The notes under the pieces were generated by a model, which saw nothing but the letters and a program-made list of their open reading frames with translations, was not told the origin of the DNA and did not search any database. From contig JALWSA010000047.1 of NCBI GenBank assembly GCA_026993805.1, positions 1 to 47,452 of the forward strand: a stretch of DNA of 47,452 bases, written 5' to 3'. The position numbers and the translations under genes were made by a program. This document shows positions 36,834 through 47,452 of the stretch, one piece after another (position 1 is the stretch's first letter; each line of letters opens with the position of its first letter). The stretch is from Thermotogaceae bacterium (GTDB lineage Bacteria > Thermotogota > Thermotogae > Thermotogales > Thermotogaceae).

Positions 36834-37364
36834 GTGGCTGAAATCGCTCAAGAAATAAGAGAAGAATACGAAAACTTTGAGGAAAAGGTTATAGAAATCA
36901 GGAGAACCACCAAAGTTACGAAAGGTGGAAAGAACCTTTCTTTCCGTGCTGTCGTGGTTGTTGGTAACAGAAAAGGAAAGGTAGGACTTGGTATAGGAAA
37001 GGCTCGTGAAGTGCCTGATGCTATAAGGAAGGCAATAGCCGATGCCAAGAAGAATCTCATAAATGTTCCTTTGATGAACGGAACGATACCACATGAAGTA
37101 GTCGGGAGACAGGATGCTTCTAAGGTTCTGCTAAAGCCCGCTGCTCCGGGTACTGGAATCATCGCAGGAGGAACTGTCCGTGCAGTCGTCGAACTTGCAG
37201 GAATTCAGAACATACTTACCAAGTCTCTTGGTTCTAACAATGCCCTTAATCTTGCAAGGGCAACGATAAACGGTTTGAGAGATCTGCTCGATCCGAAAAA
37301 AGTATCCCAGCTCAGGGATATAAGCGTTAATGAAGTTTACAAGGGTGTTAAAAGGGAGGGATAA
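36834..37364 (+). CDS. rpsE: Ribosomal protein S5
   Basis: The 176-residue protein at the mRNA entry site starts at GTG. It has the double-stranded-RNA-binding-like N domain with [17 protein letters not shown] and the C domain with [25 protein letters not shown] precedes the start. Confidence 0.98.
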   Translation: MAEIAQEIREEYENFEEKVIEIRRTTKVTKGGKNLSFRAVVVVGNRKGKVGLGIGKAREVPDAIRKAIADAKKNLINVPLMNGTIPHEVVGRQDASKVLLKPAAPGTGIIAGGTVRAVVELAGIQNILTKSLGSNNALNLARATINGLRDLLDPKKVSQLRDISVNEVYKGVKREG

Positions 37365-37366
37365 TT

Positions 37367-37561
37367 GTGCCCAAGATGCTGAAAATAACCTTGGTCAAGA
37401 GTCCAATTGGGTATTCCTGGGATCAAAAGGATACCGTTAAAAGACTCGGACTTCGCAAACTCAACAAAACAGTTATTAAGCCCGATAATCCGCAGATAAG
37501 GGGAATGGTAAGGAAAGTCCGACACCTGGTTAAAGTAGAGGAGATAGAGGCTGAGGAGTGA
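37367..37561 (+). CDS. rpmD: Ribosomal protein L30
   Basis: The 64-residue protein starts at GTG two bases after the rpsE stop with [20 protein letters not shown] and has the [14 protein letters not shown] signature. AAAAGGGAGGG lies in the end of rpsE. Confidence 0.97.
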   Translation: MPKMLKITLVKSPIGYSWDQKDTVKRLGLRKLNKTVIKPDNPQIRGMVRKVRHLVKVEEIEAEE

Positions 37562-37577
37562 AGGGAGGGAATCGGAA

Positions 37578-38021
37578 GTGAGGCTTGAAGATTTGAGACC
37601 TTCTCCGGGAGCGATGAAGGAAAAGAAGAGGAAAGGAAGGGGTCCTGGATCTGGCCTTGGAAAGACTGCTGGTAGGGGTCATAAGGGCCAAAAAGCCAGA
37701 GGGGACAGCAAAGTGGAACCCTGGTTCGAAGGTGGTCAGACGCCACTCCACAGAAGACTTCCAAAAAGAGGTTTTAAAAACTTCAACAAGAAATATTACG
37801 CTGTTGTGAATCTCAGGACTCTTGAAGAGAGATTCGAAGAGGGTGAGGTCGTAACTCCGGAAGTTCTTCTTGAAAGGGGAATAATAAAGAAGATCATGGA
37901 TGGAGTAAAAGTGCTTGGAGATGGAGAACTCACAAAACCGCTGACGGTGAAAGCCCATGCTTTCAGCAAGTCTGCGAAAGAGAAAATAGAGAAAGTCGGT
38001 GGCAAAGCTGAGGTGATATGA
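37578..38021 (+). CDS. rplO: Ribosomal protein L15
   Basis: The 147-residue late-assembly protein begins at GTG with [20 protein letters not shown] and has the Gly-rich [19 protein letters not shown] extension and [15 protein letters not shown]. One base separates it from secY. Confidence 0.97.
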   Translation: MRLEDLRPSPGAMKEKKRKGRGPGSGLGKTAGRGHKGQKARGDSKVEPWFEGGQTPLHRRLPKRGFKNFNKKYYAVVNLRTLEERFEEGEVVTPEVLLERGIIKKIMDGVKVLGDGELTKPLTVKAHAFSKSAKEKIEKVGGKAEVI

Positions 38022-38022
38022 G

Positions 38023-39312
38023 ATGTGGCAGGCGTTCAGAAACGCCTTCAAGATACCTGAACTCAGAGACAGGATAATATTCACGTTTTTGATGCTCGCA
38101 GTTTTCCGTCTCGGAATCTACATTCCCATACCTGGCATAAACCTTCAGGCTTGGAAGGAGATGTTCCAGGGTTTTAGTGGAGGCGCTGCAGGAGGTCTTA
38201 TAAGTTTTTACGACATATTCGTCGGAGGTGCCCTGAGGCGTTTTTCGATATTCGCCATGAGCGTTACTCCGTACATCAACGCCGCTATAATTTTGCAGCT
38301 TCTTTCCTCCGTTATTCCCTCTTTGAAGGAAATGCTTCGTGAAGGTGAAGAAGGAAGGAAAAAGTTCGCTTACTACACGCGGAATCTCACTGTTCTACTC
38401 GCCGCAATCCAGTCCTTCATGATGGTCTTTGCGCTTGGAAAGAGCAACCCAAGCATTATGGCTGTGAACTTTATGAGTTTTCTCATTCTCGGAACGGTCT
38501 CTTTGGTTGCGGGTACAATGTTTCTTCTCTGGATAGGTGAGCTCATAACCGAGAAGGGAATAGGAAACGGTGTGTCTGTATTGATATTCGCTGGTATAGT
38601 TGCAAGGTATCCTGGGTATTTCGGAAGTGCAATACTTGGTAATCTGAACCTGGTAGGTTGGATATTCCTCATTGGTATCTGGATTTTGACCATAATAGCC
38701 ATCGTGTATGTTCAGCAAGCCGAGAGAAGGGTCCAGATACAGTACGCTCACAGGGTAAGTGGTAGAAGGGTTTACGGAGGAGCTGCAACCTACATCCCGA
38801 TAAAGGTTAATCACTCTGGAGTTATACCGATAATCTTTGCAGCGGCAATCGTTTCTCTTCCGTCTGCTATAGCGAACATGACCGGAAGCGAGACTCTGCG
38901 AAATCTATTCGGTGTTCGGAGTCCGCTCTACCTTTCCATATATGCACTTTTGGTGTTCTTCTTTACGTACTTTTACAGCGTTGTCGTCTTTGATCCGCAT
39001 GATATATCCGAGAACATAAGAAAATACGGGGGATACATACCTGGGCTCAGACCTGGTCCGACAACGGAGAAGTACTTCCACAACGTTCTCAGTAGGGTGA
39101 CTTTCGTCGGTGCTATCTTTTTGGTTCTCATAGCGCTCCTTCCGTATTTCGTCCAGATGGTGATCAATGTTAATGTGTGGATAGGTGGAACTTCGGCACT
39201 GATCGCGGTTGGAGTTGCTCTTGATATAGCACAGCAGATGGAAGCACACCTTATGATGAGGCACTATGAGGGCTTCATAAAGAAAGGAAAACTCAGGGGG
39301 AGAAGGGCATGA
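38023..39312 (+). CDS. secY: Protein translocase subunit SecY
   Basis: The 429-residue channel protein of the Sec translocon has ten hydrophobic segments. [10 protein letters not shown] follows the first segment, and the plug region and [16 protein letters not shown] are present. The cytoplasmic loop [12 protein letters not shown] is the ribosome/SecA contact. It starts one base after rplO and overlaps adk by four bases. Confidence 0.98.
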   Translation: MWQAFRNAFKIPELRDRIIFTFLMLAVFRLGIYIPIPGINLQAWKEMFQGFSGGAAGGLISFYDIFVGGALRRFSIFAMSVTPYINAAIILQLLSSVIPSLKEMLREGEEGRKKFAYYTRNLTVLLAAIQSFMMVFALGKSNPSIMAVNFMSFLILGTVSLVAGTMFLLWIGELITEKGIGNGVSVLIFAGIVARYPGYFGSAILGNLNLVGWIFLIGIWILTIIAIVYVQQAERRVQIQYAHRVSGRRVYGGAATYIPIKVNHSGVIPIIFAAAIVSLPSAIANMTGSETLRNLFGVRSPLYLSIYALLVFFFTYFYSVVVFDPHDISENIRKYGGYIPGLRPGPTTEKYFHNVLSRVTFVGAIFLVLIALLPYFVQMVINVNVWIGGTSALIAVGVALDIAQQMEAHLMMRHYEGFIKKGKLRGRRA

Positions 39313-39953
39313 TAGATCTCATCTTTTTGGGACCACCTGGTGCGGGAAAGGGAACTTATGCGAAGGAATTGGTTAAGAAGCTCGGAATACCGCACATATC
39401 CACTGGAGATATGTTCCGGGAGACCGCGGCTTCTGGCACAGAGCTTGGGAACAAAATAAAGGAGATCATGGAAAGGGGAGATCTCGTTCCCGATGAGCTC
39501 GTTAACGAGATGGTGAGGCAGAGGCTCTCGAAAGAAGATTGTAAGGAGGGTTTCATTTTAGATGGGTATCCCAGAACTGTGAATCAGGCAAAGGCGCTGG
39601 ATGAGATCTTGAGAGATCTTGGGCGGGAGGTTACTGCAGCAGTCTTTTTCGATGTTCCAGAGGAAGTTGTTGTTCAGCGTCTCACGAATAGAAGGATATG
39701 TCCAAAATGTGGAAGAATATACAACCTTCTGACGATGCCACCAAAAGAGGATAATCTCTGTGACGTTTGTAAAGTTCCGTTGATTCAGAGAGACGATGAC
39801 AAAGAAGATGTCGTTAGGAGAAGGTACAAGGTTTACATGGAGAGCACTCTGCCGGTTGTCGATTACTACAAAGATGCCGGGAAACTTCACAAGGTAGATG
39901 GAACTCTTGGGATAGATAGAGTAGTTGAGGAGGTATTGAAGATAATAAGATGA
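39309..39953 (+). CDS. adk: Adenylate kinase
   Basis: The 214-residue kinase catalyses ATP + AMP to 2 ADP. The P loop GPPGAGKGT lies at residues 8-16, with DGYPRT for AMP binding. The lid is the long zinc type, with CPKC and CDVC. Start and stop overlap secY and map by four bases each. Confidence 0.98.
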   Translation: MIDLIFLGPPGAGKGTYAKELVKKLGIPHISTGDMFRETAASGTELGNKIKEIMERGDLVPDELVNEMVRQRLSKEDCKEGFILDGYPRTVNQAKALDEILRDLGREVTAAVFFDVPEEVVVQRLTNRRICPKCGRIYNLLTMPPKEDNLCDVCKVPLIQRDDDKEDVVRRRYKVYMESTLPVVDYYKDAGKLHKVDGTLGIDRVVEEVLKIIR

Positions 39954-40702
39954 TCAGAATAAAAACACCCCAGGACATCGAAAGGATGAAGGTAGCAGGA
40001 ATGGCTGTTGCGACGGTTTTGAAGGAAGCAAGGAAAGTAGTTGTTGAAGGAGCTACGGCGAAGGATGTAGAAGATCTGGCTCTTAAGATATACAGGGAGC
40101 TCGGTGTAAAACCCGCTTTCAAGGGATACGGTGGATATCCTTATGCGACATGTGTTTCTGTGAATGAAGAGGTTATCCACGGTTTTCCAAAAAAGAGCAA
40201 GGTCTTTAAAAAGGGAGATATAGTCTCGATAGACACCGGGGCCATTTACAAGGGATGCTATGGAGATGCCGCTGTTACATATGCTGTAGGGGAAGTAGAC
40301 GAGCTTTCAAAAAGGCTCATGGAAGTTACCTACAATGCGCTAAAAAAAGCTCTTGATTTTATCAAGGAAGGCGTTAGAATAGGCGATGTCGGTCATGTTA
40401 TCCAAACCTACGTAGAAAGCAACGGATTTAACGTGGTCAGGGATTTCGTTGGCCACGGTGTGGGTTGTGAACTGCATGAAGAACCGCAGGTTCCAAATTA
40501 TGGGAAACCTGGTACTGGTTTGATGCTCAGGGAAGGAATGACTCTGGCGATAGAGCCCATGGTTACGGCAGGGACATGGAGAGTGAAGATTTTGAACGAC
40601 GGTTGGACTGTGGTGACTGAAGACAGAAGTAGGTCGGCTCATTTTGAGAAGACGATACTTGTCAAGAAGGACGGGATAGAGGTATTGACTCCGTGGGAGT
40701 GA
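39950..40702 (+). CDS. map: Methionine aminopeptidase, type I
   Basis: The 250-residue enzyme removes the initiator methionine. The pita-bread fold is shown by [19 protein letters not shown], metal ligands in [16 protein letters not shown], the [12 protein letters not shown] histidine segment, and LAIEPM. Two Asp, one His and two Glu ligands are all present. The start overlaps adk as ATGA. Confidence 0.97.
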   Translation: MIRIKTPQDIERMKVAGMAVATVLKEARKVVVEGATAKDVEDLALKIYRELGVKPAFKGYGGYPYATCVSVNEEVIHGFPKKSKVFKKGDIVSIDTGAIYKGCYGDAAVTYAVGEVDELSKRLMEVTYNALKKALDFIKEGVRIGDVGHVIQTYVESNGFNVVRDFVGHGVGCELHEEPQVPNYGKPGTGLMLREGMTLAIEPMVTAGTWRVKILNDGWTVVTEDRSRSAHFEKTILVKKDGIEVLTPWE

Positions 40703-40706
40703 GAGG

Positions 40707-40937
40707 ATGGGCAAAGATGATGTCATCAAAACAGAAGGAACGATACTCGAAGCATTACCAAACGCTATGTTCAGAGTTGAGCTTGATAACGGCCATGTCA
40801 TACTGGCTCATATTTCCGGGAGAATGCGTAGAAACTTCATAAGGCTTGTTCCCGGAGACAGGGTCGTTGTCGAGCTCTCTATATACGATTTAACGCGCGG
40901 AAGGATCGTTTACAGGAAAAAGCCAGAAAAGAAATGA
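40707..40937 (+). CDS. infA: Translation initiation factor IF-1
   Basis: The 76-residue OB-fold factor blocks the ribosomal A site during initiation. [21 protein letters not shown] and [17 protein letters not shown] are typical. It starts four bases after map; GTGAGAGG serves as the ribosome site. Confidence 0.98.
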   Translation: MGKDDVIKTEGTILEALPNAMFRVELDNGHVILAHISGRMRRNFIRLVPGDRVVVELSIYDLTRGRIVYRKKPEKK

Positions 40938-40954
40938 AAGGAGGAGAGATATAT

Positions 40955-41071
40955 ATGAAAGTGAGGGCTTCGGTTAAGAAGAGATGTGAGCATTGCAAGA
41001 TTATCAGGAGGAAGGGCAGGGTTTACGTTGTATGTAAGGTTAATCCAAAGCACAACCAGAGGCAGGGTTGA
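40955..41071 (+). CDS. rpmJ: Ribosomal protein L36
   Basis: A short 38-codon gene reads [20 protein letters not shown] and then [18 protein letters not shown]. The zinc ligands C11, C14, C27 and H33 are present, the usual zinc form. GGAGGAG lies nine bases before the ATG. It sits in its standard place between infA and rpsM. Confidence 0.97.
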   Translation: MKVRASVKKRCEHCKIIRRKGRVYVVCKVNPKHNQRQG

Positions 41072-41087
41072 GGGGAGGTAAGAGGGA

Positions 41088-41474
41088 ATGGCTCGTATAG
41101 TCGGAGTTGAAATACCTAATAATAAGAAGGTTTGGGTCGGGCTCACTTATATCTACGGTATAGGAAGAACGAGGGCTTTTGAGGTTTTGAAGGGAACGGG
41201 AATCGATCCGGATAAGAGAGTTAAGGATCTGACGGAAGAGGAGATAGGTAAGATAAACAAGTTCATACAGGAGCATTACAAAGTGGAAGGAGAGCTCCGA
41301 ACGGAAGTTCAGAGGAATATAAAGAGGTTGATTGATATAGGGTGTTACCGCGGCTTGAGGCACAAGCTTGGGCTTCCCGTGCGCGGCCAGAAGACCAGGT
41401 CCAACGCCAGGACCAGGAAGGGTCCGAGGCCGAAGAGGATCAAGACCAAGAAGAAAAAGAGTGAAGCCATCTGA
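41088..41474 (+). CDS. rpsM: Ribosomal protein S13
   Basis: The 128-residue 30S head protein begins [19 protein letters not shown] and has the [18 protein letters not shown] segment and a long basic tail. GGGGAGGTAAGAGGG precedes the ATG. Confidence 0.98.
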   Translation: MARIVGVEIPNNKKVWVGLTYIYGIGRTRAFEVLKGTGIDPDKRVKDLTEEEIGKINKFIQEHYKVEGELRTEVQRNIKRLIDIGCYRGLRHKLGLPVRGQKTRSNARTRKGPRPKRIKTKKKKSEAI

Positions 41475-41487
41475 GGAGGGATGAATT

Positions 41488-41883
41488 GTGCCGAAAAAAA
41501 GAAGAAGGAGTGAGAGAAAGAGGAAGAAGAAAATCACCGTAGACCACGGAATAGTCCATATAAAGAGCACCTTTAACAACACTATAGTCACCCTCACCGA
41601 TGTGAACGGAAACACTCTCACTTGGGCCAGTGGTGGAACTGTGGGATTTGAAGGTACGAGGAAAGGCACACCTTATGCAGCGCAGCTCGCAGCGGATAGA
41701 GTTGCAAGAGAAGCGCTGAAAATGGGCGTAAAGAGAGTGGATATATGGGTTAAGGGACCTGGACCCGGAAGAGAGGCTGCCATAAGGACTCTTCAGGCAG
41801 CAGGCCTCGAGATAGGTCAGATCAAGGATGTTACTCCAATTCCTTTCAACGGTGTGCGGCCTAAAAAGCGAAGGAGAGTATAA
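41488..41883 (+). CDS. rpsK: Ribosomal protein S11
   Basis: The 131-residue platform protein starts at GTG (GAGGAGGG upstream) and shows [27 protein letters not shown] and the final [10 protein letters not shown]. Confidence 0.98.
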   Translation: MPKKRRRSERKRKKKITVDHGIVHIKSTFNNTIVTLTDVNGNTLTWASGGTVGFEGTRKGTPYAAQLAADRVAREALKMGVKRVDIWVKGPGPGREAAIRTLQAAGLEIGQIKDVTPIPFNGVRPKKRRRV

Positions 41884-41898
41884 GGAGGGGAAAAATAT

Positions 41899-42528
41899 AT
41901 GGCGAGATATACGGGGCCAGTTTGTAGGCTTTGCAGAAGAGAAGGCATGAAGCTCTATCTGAAAGGCGAGAGGTGTTACACCGACAAATGTGCCTTCGAG
42001 AGAAGGCCGTATCCTCCGGGACAGCACGGAAGGAGGAGGGTTAAACTCACGCAGTACGCCATTCAGCTCAGGGCTAAGCAGGCAATGAAGAGAATGTACG
42101 GAGTGCTCGAAAGGCAGTTCAGAAGGTACTTCGAAAGAGCCCAGAAGATGAAGGGAGACACGCGTGAGAACTTGGTGAGGCTCGTTGAGTCAAGGCTTGA
42201 CAATGTGGTTTACAGGCTTGGGTTTGCCGTTAGCAGGAATCAGGCACGCCAGCTTGTGAATCATGGACATTTCCTCGTGAACGGCAAGAAGGTGGACATT
42301 CCCTCTTATCTCCTCAGACCAGGTGACGTCGTTGAAGTTAGGGAGAAGTCAAGATCGATCGAGCCGATTCAGAAGGCCATCGAGTTCAACAGAGGAAAGG
42401 ATATAATGCCATGGCTCGAGGTCGATTACGATAATTTCAGAGGAAGCTATCTCAGATATCCGAAACTGGCTGAGGTCAGAGATCTGCCTGTTAATGTCCA
42501 GGATATAATCGAGTTCTATTCGAGGTGA
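41899..42528 (+). CDS. rpsD: Ribosomal protein S4, zinc type
   Basis: The 209-residue 30S assembly initiator has an N-terminal zinc knot (CRLCRREG...CYTDKCAFE), [11 protein letters not shown], and the S4 RNA-binding domain ([20 protein letters not shown]). In E. coli S4 regulates the alpha operon. AGGAGGGG precedes the ATG. Confidence 0.98.
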   Translation: MARYTGPVCRLCRREGMKLYLKGERCYTDKCAFERRPYPPGQHGRRRVKLTQYAIQLRAKQAMKRMYGVLERQFRRYFERAQKMKGDTRENLVRLVESRLDNVVYRLGFAVSRNQARQLVNHGHFLVNGKKVDIPSYLLRPGDVVEVREKSRSIEPIQKAIEFNRGKDIMPWLEVDYDNFRGSYLRYPKLAEVRDLPVNVQDIIEFYSR

Positions 42529-42534
42529 TAGCGT

Positions 42535-43557
42535 ATGACGGTATTTGTAATGCCAAAAAGGCTGAGGTTAGAAGAGACGAAAGAGGGTCCCGATTATTAT
42601 TACGGAAAGTTCATACTTTCGCCGCTTGAGAAGGGGTATGCCATAACGATTGGAAATACCCTCAGGAGGATTCTGCTTTCGTCCATACCCTCTCTGGCCG
42701 TTACAGCAGTTAGGTTTATAAAGCCAGAGAAATACCACGAGTATGACACCATAGATGGGGTTAAGGAAGATATACTCGAGATCGTTCTCAATCTAAAGGA
42801 AGTTCAGTTCAAGGCTACTGTTCCAATAGAGGAGAGGCAAAGACTCGTGGTTAAGAAAAAAGGCCCTGGACTTTTAAAAGCGGGTGATATTCAGACACCT
42901 GCCGGAATTGAGGTGGCAAATCCTGACTTTGTCATAGCACATCTCAACGAAGATGCCGACGTAGAATTCGAGATATATGTTGAGATGGGAAAAGGGTATG
43001 AGCCGGCGTCAGAAAGGGAAGAAAAACCGGAGATAGGTTGGATACCAGTTGACGGCGTCTTTTCTCCCGTTCTTAAAGTGAATTTTCTGCAGGAGAATGT
43101 CAGGGTCGGTAAGAGAACGGACTACGATAAACTCGTTTTGGAAGTATGGACTAAGAAGTCCATAAAGCCTGAAGAGGCCCTGAGAAAAGCGGTTGAAATA
43201 ATGATAGATCACCTACAAGTGATAAAGGAAGGGCTTCCGGAAGTTGAGACTTTAAGACTCGAGACACAGGAAATTGCAGAATCTGAAGAGGTACCAGAGG
43301 AAGAAACAGGCAAGATGCTTGAGGAAGAATTGATGGATATAAAGATAGAGGATCTGGGGCTTTCCAAGAAGATCGTTAATTCTCTCAAGAGAGAGAAGAT
43401 AGAAACGGTAGCCGATCTGCTTAAAAAAGGTGAGAAAGAGCTCCTCAAGATAAAACATTTCGGTCCCAAATCTCTGGAAGGCTTGAAAAAGGTTTTAAAA
43501 GAGAAGCTTGGTATAGAACTTGGAAAGGAGGGAACCTCGGATGAGGCACAGAGTTAA
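42535..43557 (+). CDS. rpoA: RNA polymerase alpha subunit
   Basis: The 340-residue protein has the N-terminal dimerisation domain ([20 protein letters not shown]), an acidic linker near 240-265, and the C-terminal helix-hairpin-helix domain ([16 protein letters not shown]) that contacts activators and UP elements. The ATG at 42535 follows GAGGTGAT by six bases; an ATG five codons later is less well placed. The 3' end overlaps rplQ by 17 bases. Confidence 0.97.
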   Translation: MTVFVMPKRLRLEETKEGPDYYYGKFILSPLEKGYAITIGNTLRRILLSSIPSLAVTAVRFIKPEKYHEYDTIDGVKEDILEIVLNLKEVQFKATVPIEERQRLVVKKKGPGLLKAGDIQTPAGIEVANPDFVIAHLNEDADVEFEIYVEMGKGYEPASEREEKPEIGWIPVDGVFSPVLKVNFLQENVRVGKRTDYDKLVLEVWTKKSIKPEEALRKAVEIMIDHLQVIKEGLPEVETLRLETQEIAESEEVPEEETGKMLEEELMDIKIEDLGLSKKIVNSLKREKIETVADLLKKGEKELLKIKHFGPKSLEGLKKVLKEKLGIELGKEGTSDEAQS

Positions 43558-43936
43558 AAGACACAGGATTAACAGACCCAAAGATCATAGAACTGCCCTC
43601 CTGAGGAATCAGGCAAGGGAATTAATAGAGCATGGTTCTATAGTTACTACTATTTCCAAAGCGAAGGCTTTAAAGGTCTTCTTCGATAAACTCATGAGCA
43701 AGGCCGTCAAGGCTGCTTCGGCGGATGATAAGATAAAGAGCATGAATCTTAGAAGACAGATAAACAGACATCTCAATGACAAACGGCTCACAAACAAGTT
43801 CGTTGATGAGATTGCATCAAGGTATGTTGGAAGGTCTGGGGGATACACCAGGATAGTCAGAATAGGGTACAGGAGAGGCGATGGAGCGGAAATGGCAATA
43901 GTCCAGCTTGTTTCTTCGGAGACGAGCGAAGAATGA
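43541..43936 (+). CDS. rplQ: Ribosomal protein L17
   Basis: The 131-residue protein begins [20 protein letters not shown], the conserved L17 start, with AAGGAGGGA seven or so bases upstream inside rpoA. A longer frame from 43520 would add seven residues not seen in the family. It ends the operon. Confidence 0.97.
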   Translation: MRHRVKRHRINRPKDHRTALLRNQARELIEHGSIVTTISKAKALKVFFDKLMSKAVKAASADDKIKSMNLRRQINRHLNDKRLTNKFVDEIASRYVGRSGGYTRIVRIGYRRGDGAEMAIVQLVSSETSEE

Positions 43937-43966
43937 AAGTTATCGGTTGTAGCGTATAACAAGCTG

Positions 43967-43993
43967 AAGCCCCGGAAATCCCGGGGCTTTTTT
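43967..43993 (+). terminator. Intrinsic terminator of the ribosomal-protein operon
   Basis: A 9-bp stem AAGCCCCGG/CCGGGGCTT with a 5-base loop is followed by an uninterrupted T run. It ends the transcript begun before rpsL. Confidence 0.93.
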
Positions 43994-44066
43994 GTTTTTA
44001 AACGTTCCAGGAGTGGTAAAATCATTACCCGTGGAGCTAAAATGAGATTCCCGAGAAGGTGATATT

Positions 44067-45338
44067 TTGTACGAGATCATAGCTTCAGTCGCCATATTCT
44101 TCACTGTTTACATATTCATAGTCACAGAAAGGGTTCATAGAACTGTTGCGGCAATGATTGGAGCTACAGCTCTCATGTTCATGCAGATATTCGAAAACCC
44201 CCACGAAGTCTACATAAGATATGTCGATTTCAACACGATATTTCTTCTCATAGGTATGATGCTCTTCGTTGCTTCAATGAAGACAACCGGTTTTTTTCAA
44301 TATGTCGGAGTCAAAGGGTTAAAACTTTCCGGTGGAAGTCTTAAAAGGCTGTTTTTCACCCTGACTCTTTTGGTGGCAGTTATATCGGCTTTTATTGACA
44401 ATGTCACAACCGTTCTCATCTTCGTTCCGATGACACTGGCAGTTGCAGATGCCGTAGGTTTCGATCCAACGCCCTTCATTTTGGGAGAGATATTCGCTTC
44501 CAACATAGGGGGAACTGCCACTCTCATAGGTGATCCTCCCAATATACTCATAGGTATGGCCGCACATCTTTCCTTCATAGACTTCATCATAAACCTGGCT
44601 CCGATATCCATAGCTATATTCGTTGTGGTTGATCTCTTTCTTTTATTCGTCTATAGAAAAGAGCTCTCTCAGGATTTTTCAAGTTTGATAAGAGAAGGCA
44701 TGTTCCAGGAAATCAGAGGTCCAAAGCTCATACTCGGAGAGATTCTGCTCGGTGTGACGATCACCCTGTTTTTGTTCCAGCACAAACTCAACATTTCCGG
44801 CTCTTCGATAGCGCTTATGATGGGGTTTTTATCGGTGCTTTTCATAGAAAAGGACAAGGTTGAGGATTTCTTGAAAGAAGTTGATTGGGGAACGATTTTC
44901 TTCTTTTTAGCGCTTTTCATAATAACCGGTGCTCTCGAAGAGACAGGCGTCTTAGAAAAGATAGCACATTTCATGGTGGCGATAGCGGCAGGGAGTGCAC
45001 AAAGACTTGAAGTCATATTGATTTCGTTTTCTGCGTTTCTGTCTGCCTTCGTTGACAACATTCCCTACACCGCTACGATGATACCCGTTATAGAATCTCT
45101 AAAGAATATAGACCCGCATGCTTTTTCCAACCTTCAGCCGTTCTGGTGGGCCCTTGCCTTGGGTGCCTGCCTTGGTGGGAACGGAACTCCCATAGGTGCA
45201 TCTGCCAATGTCGTTGCCCTTCAGGTGCTTCGACAGTATGGAAAAGAGGTCAGTTTCAGAAAATTCGTTAGAGTGGGAATGTCGGTTGTTCTCATATCCG
45301 TCGTTATGTCTGTTTTCTACATCTTACTGAGATTCTGA
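44067..45338 (+). CDS. ArsB/NhaD-like (ion transporter superfamily) permease
   Basis: The 423-residue inner-membrane protein has 11-12 hydrophobic segments in two related halves. Each half has a helix-break segment: SAFIDNVTTVLIFVPM then ASNIGGTATLIGDPPNILIG in the first, and SAFVDNIPYTATMIPV then GACLGGNGTPIGASANVVAL in the second. This marks the ArsB/NhaD/CitMHS superfamily. The substrate (arsenite, Na+/H+, or an organic or phosphate anion) cannot be told; no ars genes are near. Start TTG at 44067, five bases after GAAGGTGAT. Confidence 0.85.
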   Translation: MYEIIASVAIFFTVYIFIVTERVHRTVAAMIGATALMFMQIFENPHEVYIRYVDFNTIFLLIGMMLFVASMKTTGFFQYVGVKGLKLSGGSLKRLFFTLTLLVAVISAFIDNVTTVLIFVPMTLAVADAVGFDPTPFILGEIFASNIGGTATLIGDPPNILIGMAAHLSFIDFIINLAPISIAIFVVVDLFLLFVYRKELSQDFSSLIREGMFQEIRGPKLILGEILLGVTITLFLFQHKLNISGSSIALMMGFLSVLFIEKDKVEDFLKEVDWGTIFFFLALFIITGALEETGVLEKIAHFMVAIAAGSAQRLEVILISFSAFLSAFVDNIPYTATMIPVIESLKNIDPHAFSNLQPFWWALALGACLGGNGTPIGASANVVALQVLRQYGKEVSFRKFVRVGMSVVLISVVMSVFYILLRF

Positions 45339-45350
45339 TCTGTGGTAATA
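45323..45350 (+). promoter_or_regulatory. Candidate nusB-fhs promoter
   Basis: TTACTG (45323-45328) and TAATAT (45345-45350) are 16 bp apart, at the end of the permease gene. The transcript would begin only a few bases before the nusB ribosome site. Moderate to weak evidence. Confidence 0.4.
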
Positions 45351-45374
45351 TACGCGAAATAGGAGGTGATCTGT

Positions 45375-45806
45375 ATAAAACCTGCCACGAGAAGGAGCAG
45401 GATGAGGGAAGCGGTGTTCAAGGCCATATTCCAGATGGATTTCACAGGAGATGACCCTGAGCAGGCCATAGAACAGTTCATAGAGAGTTGGTTCGATGAG
45501 AAGCTCAGGGAAGATGCTTTCAAATATGTAAAAGGAATCAAGAGTAATTTGGAGTACATAGATAGTCTTATAAGAGAGAAGCTTGAGAATTGGGCCTTTG
45601 AGAGGCTCTCATCCGTGGACAGGAATGTTCTGAGGCTTGGAACATACGAGCTTCTCTTCGAAAGTGACATACCAATAGAGGTTACGCTCGACGAAATGAT
45701 AGAGCTTGCCAAGAAATACGGAACGGAAAACAGTGGTAGGTTTGTGAACGGGGTTCTTGATAAAATAGCGAAGGAGCACGCACCGCAGGAAAAAAGGGAT
45801 TTGTGA
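45375..45806 (+). CDS. nusB: Transcription antitermination factor NusB
   Basis: The all-helical protein binds S10 (NusE) and boxA RNA in rRNA antitermination. [33 protein letters not shown] and [21 protein letters not shown] are diagnostic. The family start (a short MK.P.RR lead) corresponds to an ATA codon at 45375, eight bases after AGGAGGTGAT. The only standard alternatives are a GTG at 45366, which lies inside that ribosome site (146 residues), and an ATG at 45402, which would remove part of helix 1. The start is therefore uncertain; the gene is not. Confidence 0.85.
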   Translation: MKPATRRSRMREAVFKAIFQMDFTGDDPEQAIEQFIESWFDEKLREDAFKYVKGIKSNLEYIDSLIREKLENWAFERLSSVDRNVLRLGTYELLFESDIPIEVTLDEMIELAKKYGTENSGRFVNGVLDKIAKEHAPQEKRDL

Positions 45807-45820
45807 GGAGGTGATTTCAC

Positions 45821-47452
45821 ATGGGCATTCCAAGCGACATAGAAATTGCGAGACAGGCGAAGTTGAAAGAGATAATGGAGATAGCCGATGGTCTTGGGAT
45901 TCCAAAGGACCGGCTTAAGCCCTATGGTTGGTACATAGCGAAGGTGGATCATACATATTATAAGGAGATCGAAAACAGAGAAGATGGAAAGCTAATACTC
46001 GTTACAGCTATAACTCCAACGCCGGCTGGTGAGGGTAAGACAACCACAAGCATAGGTTTGTCCATGGCTCTTAATAAGTTGGGTAAAAAGACCATAGTTG
46101 CACTTCGTGAACCTTCGCTCGGACCGGTCATGGGTGTTAAAGGAGGAGCGGCCGGAGGAGGTTATTCCCAGGTTCTTCCGATGGAGGATATAAACCTCCA
46201 TTTCACTGGAGATATCCACGCAGTTGCCGCAGCCCACAACCTTTTGTCTGCGATGATAGATGCACATATCAAGTTTGGAAACGAGCTGAATATAGATCCA
46301 ACGAGGGTCTTCTGGAAGAGAACCGTTGATATGAACGACAGAGCTTTGAGGCAGATAGTCATAGGACTTGGCGGAAGGACAAATGGAGAGCCGAGGGAAG
46401 ATGGGTTCATAATAACTGCCGCTTCCGAGGTTATGGCAATTCTGTGTCTTGCAAAAGACATTCCCGATTTGAAGGAGAAGCTTGCAAGCATAGTCATAGC
46501 GAGAAAGAGAAACGGTGACATCGTGAGAGCTGGGGACCTCAAGGCACAGAACGCCATGGCTCTGGTCTTGAAAGACGCGATAAATCCAAACCTTGTTCAG
46601 ACGATAGAGAACACGCCGGCATTCGTTCACGGCGGTCCTTTTGCCAACATAGCCCACGGAACGAACTCCATAATAGCCACGAAGCTTGCTCTTAAGCTTG
46701 CACCTTATGTCGTGACAGAAGCAGGTTTCGGTGCAGATCTTGGAGCCGAGAAATTCCTTGACTTCGTCTCTGTTGCAGCTGGATTCAAACCCTCTGTTGT
46801 GGTTCTGGTTGCCACGGTAAGGGCTTTGAAATACCATGGCGGCCAGAAGCTGGACGAAGTGAAGCAGGGTGTCGAAAACTTAGAAGCTCTCGAAAAGGGC
46901 CTTGAAAACCTGAAGGTACATGTTGAAAATCTCAGGAAGTTCAAGATACCGGTTGTGGTAGCTCTTAACAGATTTGCAACGGATACGGAAAAAGAGCTCG
47001 ATACGGTCATGAATTTTGCAGAAAAGCTTGGAGTTAAGATCTCCTTGAATGAGGCCTTTGCCAAGGGAAGTGAAGGGGCCATAGATCTTGCAAACAAAGT
47101 TTTGGAAGAGGTCGAGAAGGGAGCGGAGTACGAGCCTATATACAGATGGGATATGAGCATAGAAGAAAAGATCGAGATTCTCGCCAAAGAGATATACAGG
47201 GCAGGAAAAGTGGAATACACATCCGCCGCAAGGAGCAAGCTCAAATTCCTGAAAAAGCACGGTTTTGATAGCTTGCCGCTCATAATGGCAAAGACTCAGA
47301 GCTCTATAAGCGACGATCCGAAAAAACTTGGAGCGCCGCAGGGCTATACTTTCACCATCAGGGACTTCGAGATCTCTGCAGGAGCTGGGTTCGTCGTGGC
47401 CCTCGCAGGAGACATCATGACAATGCCGGGTCTTCCACAGGTGCCGCACGCC
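45821..47452 (+). CDS. fhs: Formate-tetrahydrofolate ligase, 3' end cut by the window
   Basis: The frame is open for 544 codons to the window end. The enzyme makes 10-formyl-tetrahydrofolate from formate, ATP and tetrahydrofolate in one-carbon metabolism. The ATP site [16 protein letters not shown] lies at about residues 67-82; [24 protein letters not shown] and [13 protein letters not shown] follow. Family proteins are about 555 residues, so only some 10 residues are missing. AGGAGGTGATT precedes the ATG, 14 bases after nusB, in the same operon. Confidence 0.97.
   Translation, partial: MGIPSDIEIARQAKLKEIMEIADGLGIPKDRLKPYGWYIAKVDHTYYKEIENREDGKLILVTAITPTPAGEGKTTTSIGLSMALNKLGKKTIVALREPSLGPVMGVKGGAAGGGYSQVLPMEDINLHFTGDIHAVAAAHNLLSAMIDAHIKFGNELNIDPTRVFWKRTVDMNDRALRQIVIGLGGRTNGEPREDGFIITAASEVMAILCLAKDIPDLKEKLASIVIARKRNGDIVRAGDLKAQNAMALVLKDAINPNLVQTIENTPAFVHGGPFANIAHGTNSIIATKLALKLAPYVVTEAGFGADLGAEKFLDFVSVAAGFKPSVVVLVATVRALKYHGGQKLDEVKQGVENLEALEKGLENLKVHVENLRKFKIPVVVALNRFATDTEKELDTVMNFAEKLGVKISLNEAFAKGSEGAIDLANKVLEEVEKGAEYEPIYRWDMSIEEKIEILAKEIYRAGKVEYTSAARSKLKFLKKHGFDSLPLIMAKTQSSISDDPKKLGAPQGYTFTIRDFEISAGAGFVVALAGDIMTMPGLPQVPHA

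Noticed and set aside
44000-44040. Promoter of the ArsB/NhaD-like permease (TGGTAAAAT)
   Set aside because: The -10-like box has no matching -35; too weak to list.

Overview
The window looks like chromosome of a thermophilic, fermentative bacterium of the phylum Thermotogota. The reasons are the single block running from S12 through EF-G, EF-Tu, S10, spc and alpha genes to L17, the long N-terminal extension of L22, Lys/Glu/Arg/Ile-rich proteins, strong Shine-Dalgarno sites with many GTG and TTG starts, and a glpK-glpP-oxidoreductase-oxidoreductase-DUF1667 order known from Thermotoga. A Kosmotoga-like genus is a guess; the genus cannot be fixed from sequence reading alone.

Region 1 (1-2732) holds the end of a tRNA-Leu, a tRNA-Gly(GCC) with its terminator, glutamate dehydrogenase and the class II fructose-1,6-bisphosphatase GlpX. 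Region 2 (2733-11537) is a glycerol / glycerol-3-phosphate regulon: a UgpBAE-type ABC importer without its ATPase gene, glycerol kinase, the antiterminator GlpP, and a three-gene oxidoreductase set (GlpA-like, a pyridine-nucleotide-disulfide type flavoprotein, DUF1667). The importer and glpK are each preceded by a near-identical leader RNA that folds into an intrinsic terminator and carries an upstream arm able to block it. These are the best candidates for GlpP targets. Uptake, phosphorylation and probably oxidation of glycerol-3-phosphate would then be controlled by one RNA switch.

Region 3 (11538-24540) is an A+T-rich accessory island. It has a RelE/ParE-type toxin-antitoxin pair, scraps of an IS3-like element and of an unknown gene family, a three-gene defence operon (PLD-SNF2 helicase, Eco57I-like N6-adenine methylase, SMC/RecF-like ATPase; the composition described as Hma), a separate OLD-family ATPase-TOPRIM nuclease, and a decayed MqsR/MqsA-like module. 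The zinc-finger/HTH antitoxin of that module has been cut from its Panacea (SocA-like) domain by a frameshift in a run of six A.

Region 4 (24541-43993) is one 19-kb translation operon of 35 genes, from rpsL to rplQ, with a strong promoter whose -10 box sits inside an inverted repeat and a strong terminator after rplQ. Region 5 (43994-47452) contains an ArsB/NhaD-like permease, nusB with an apparent AUA start, and a formate-tetrahydrofolate ligase gene cut by the window end.
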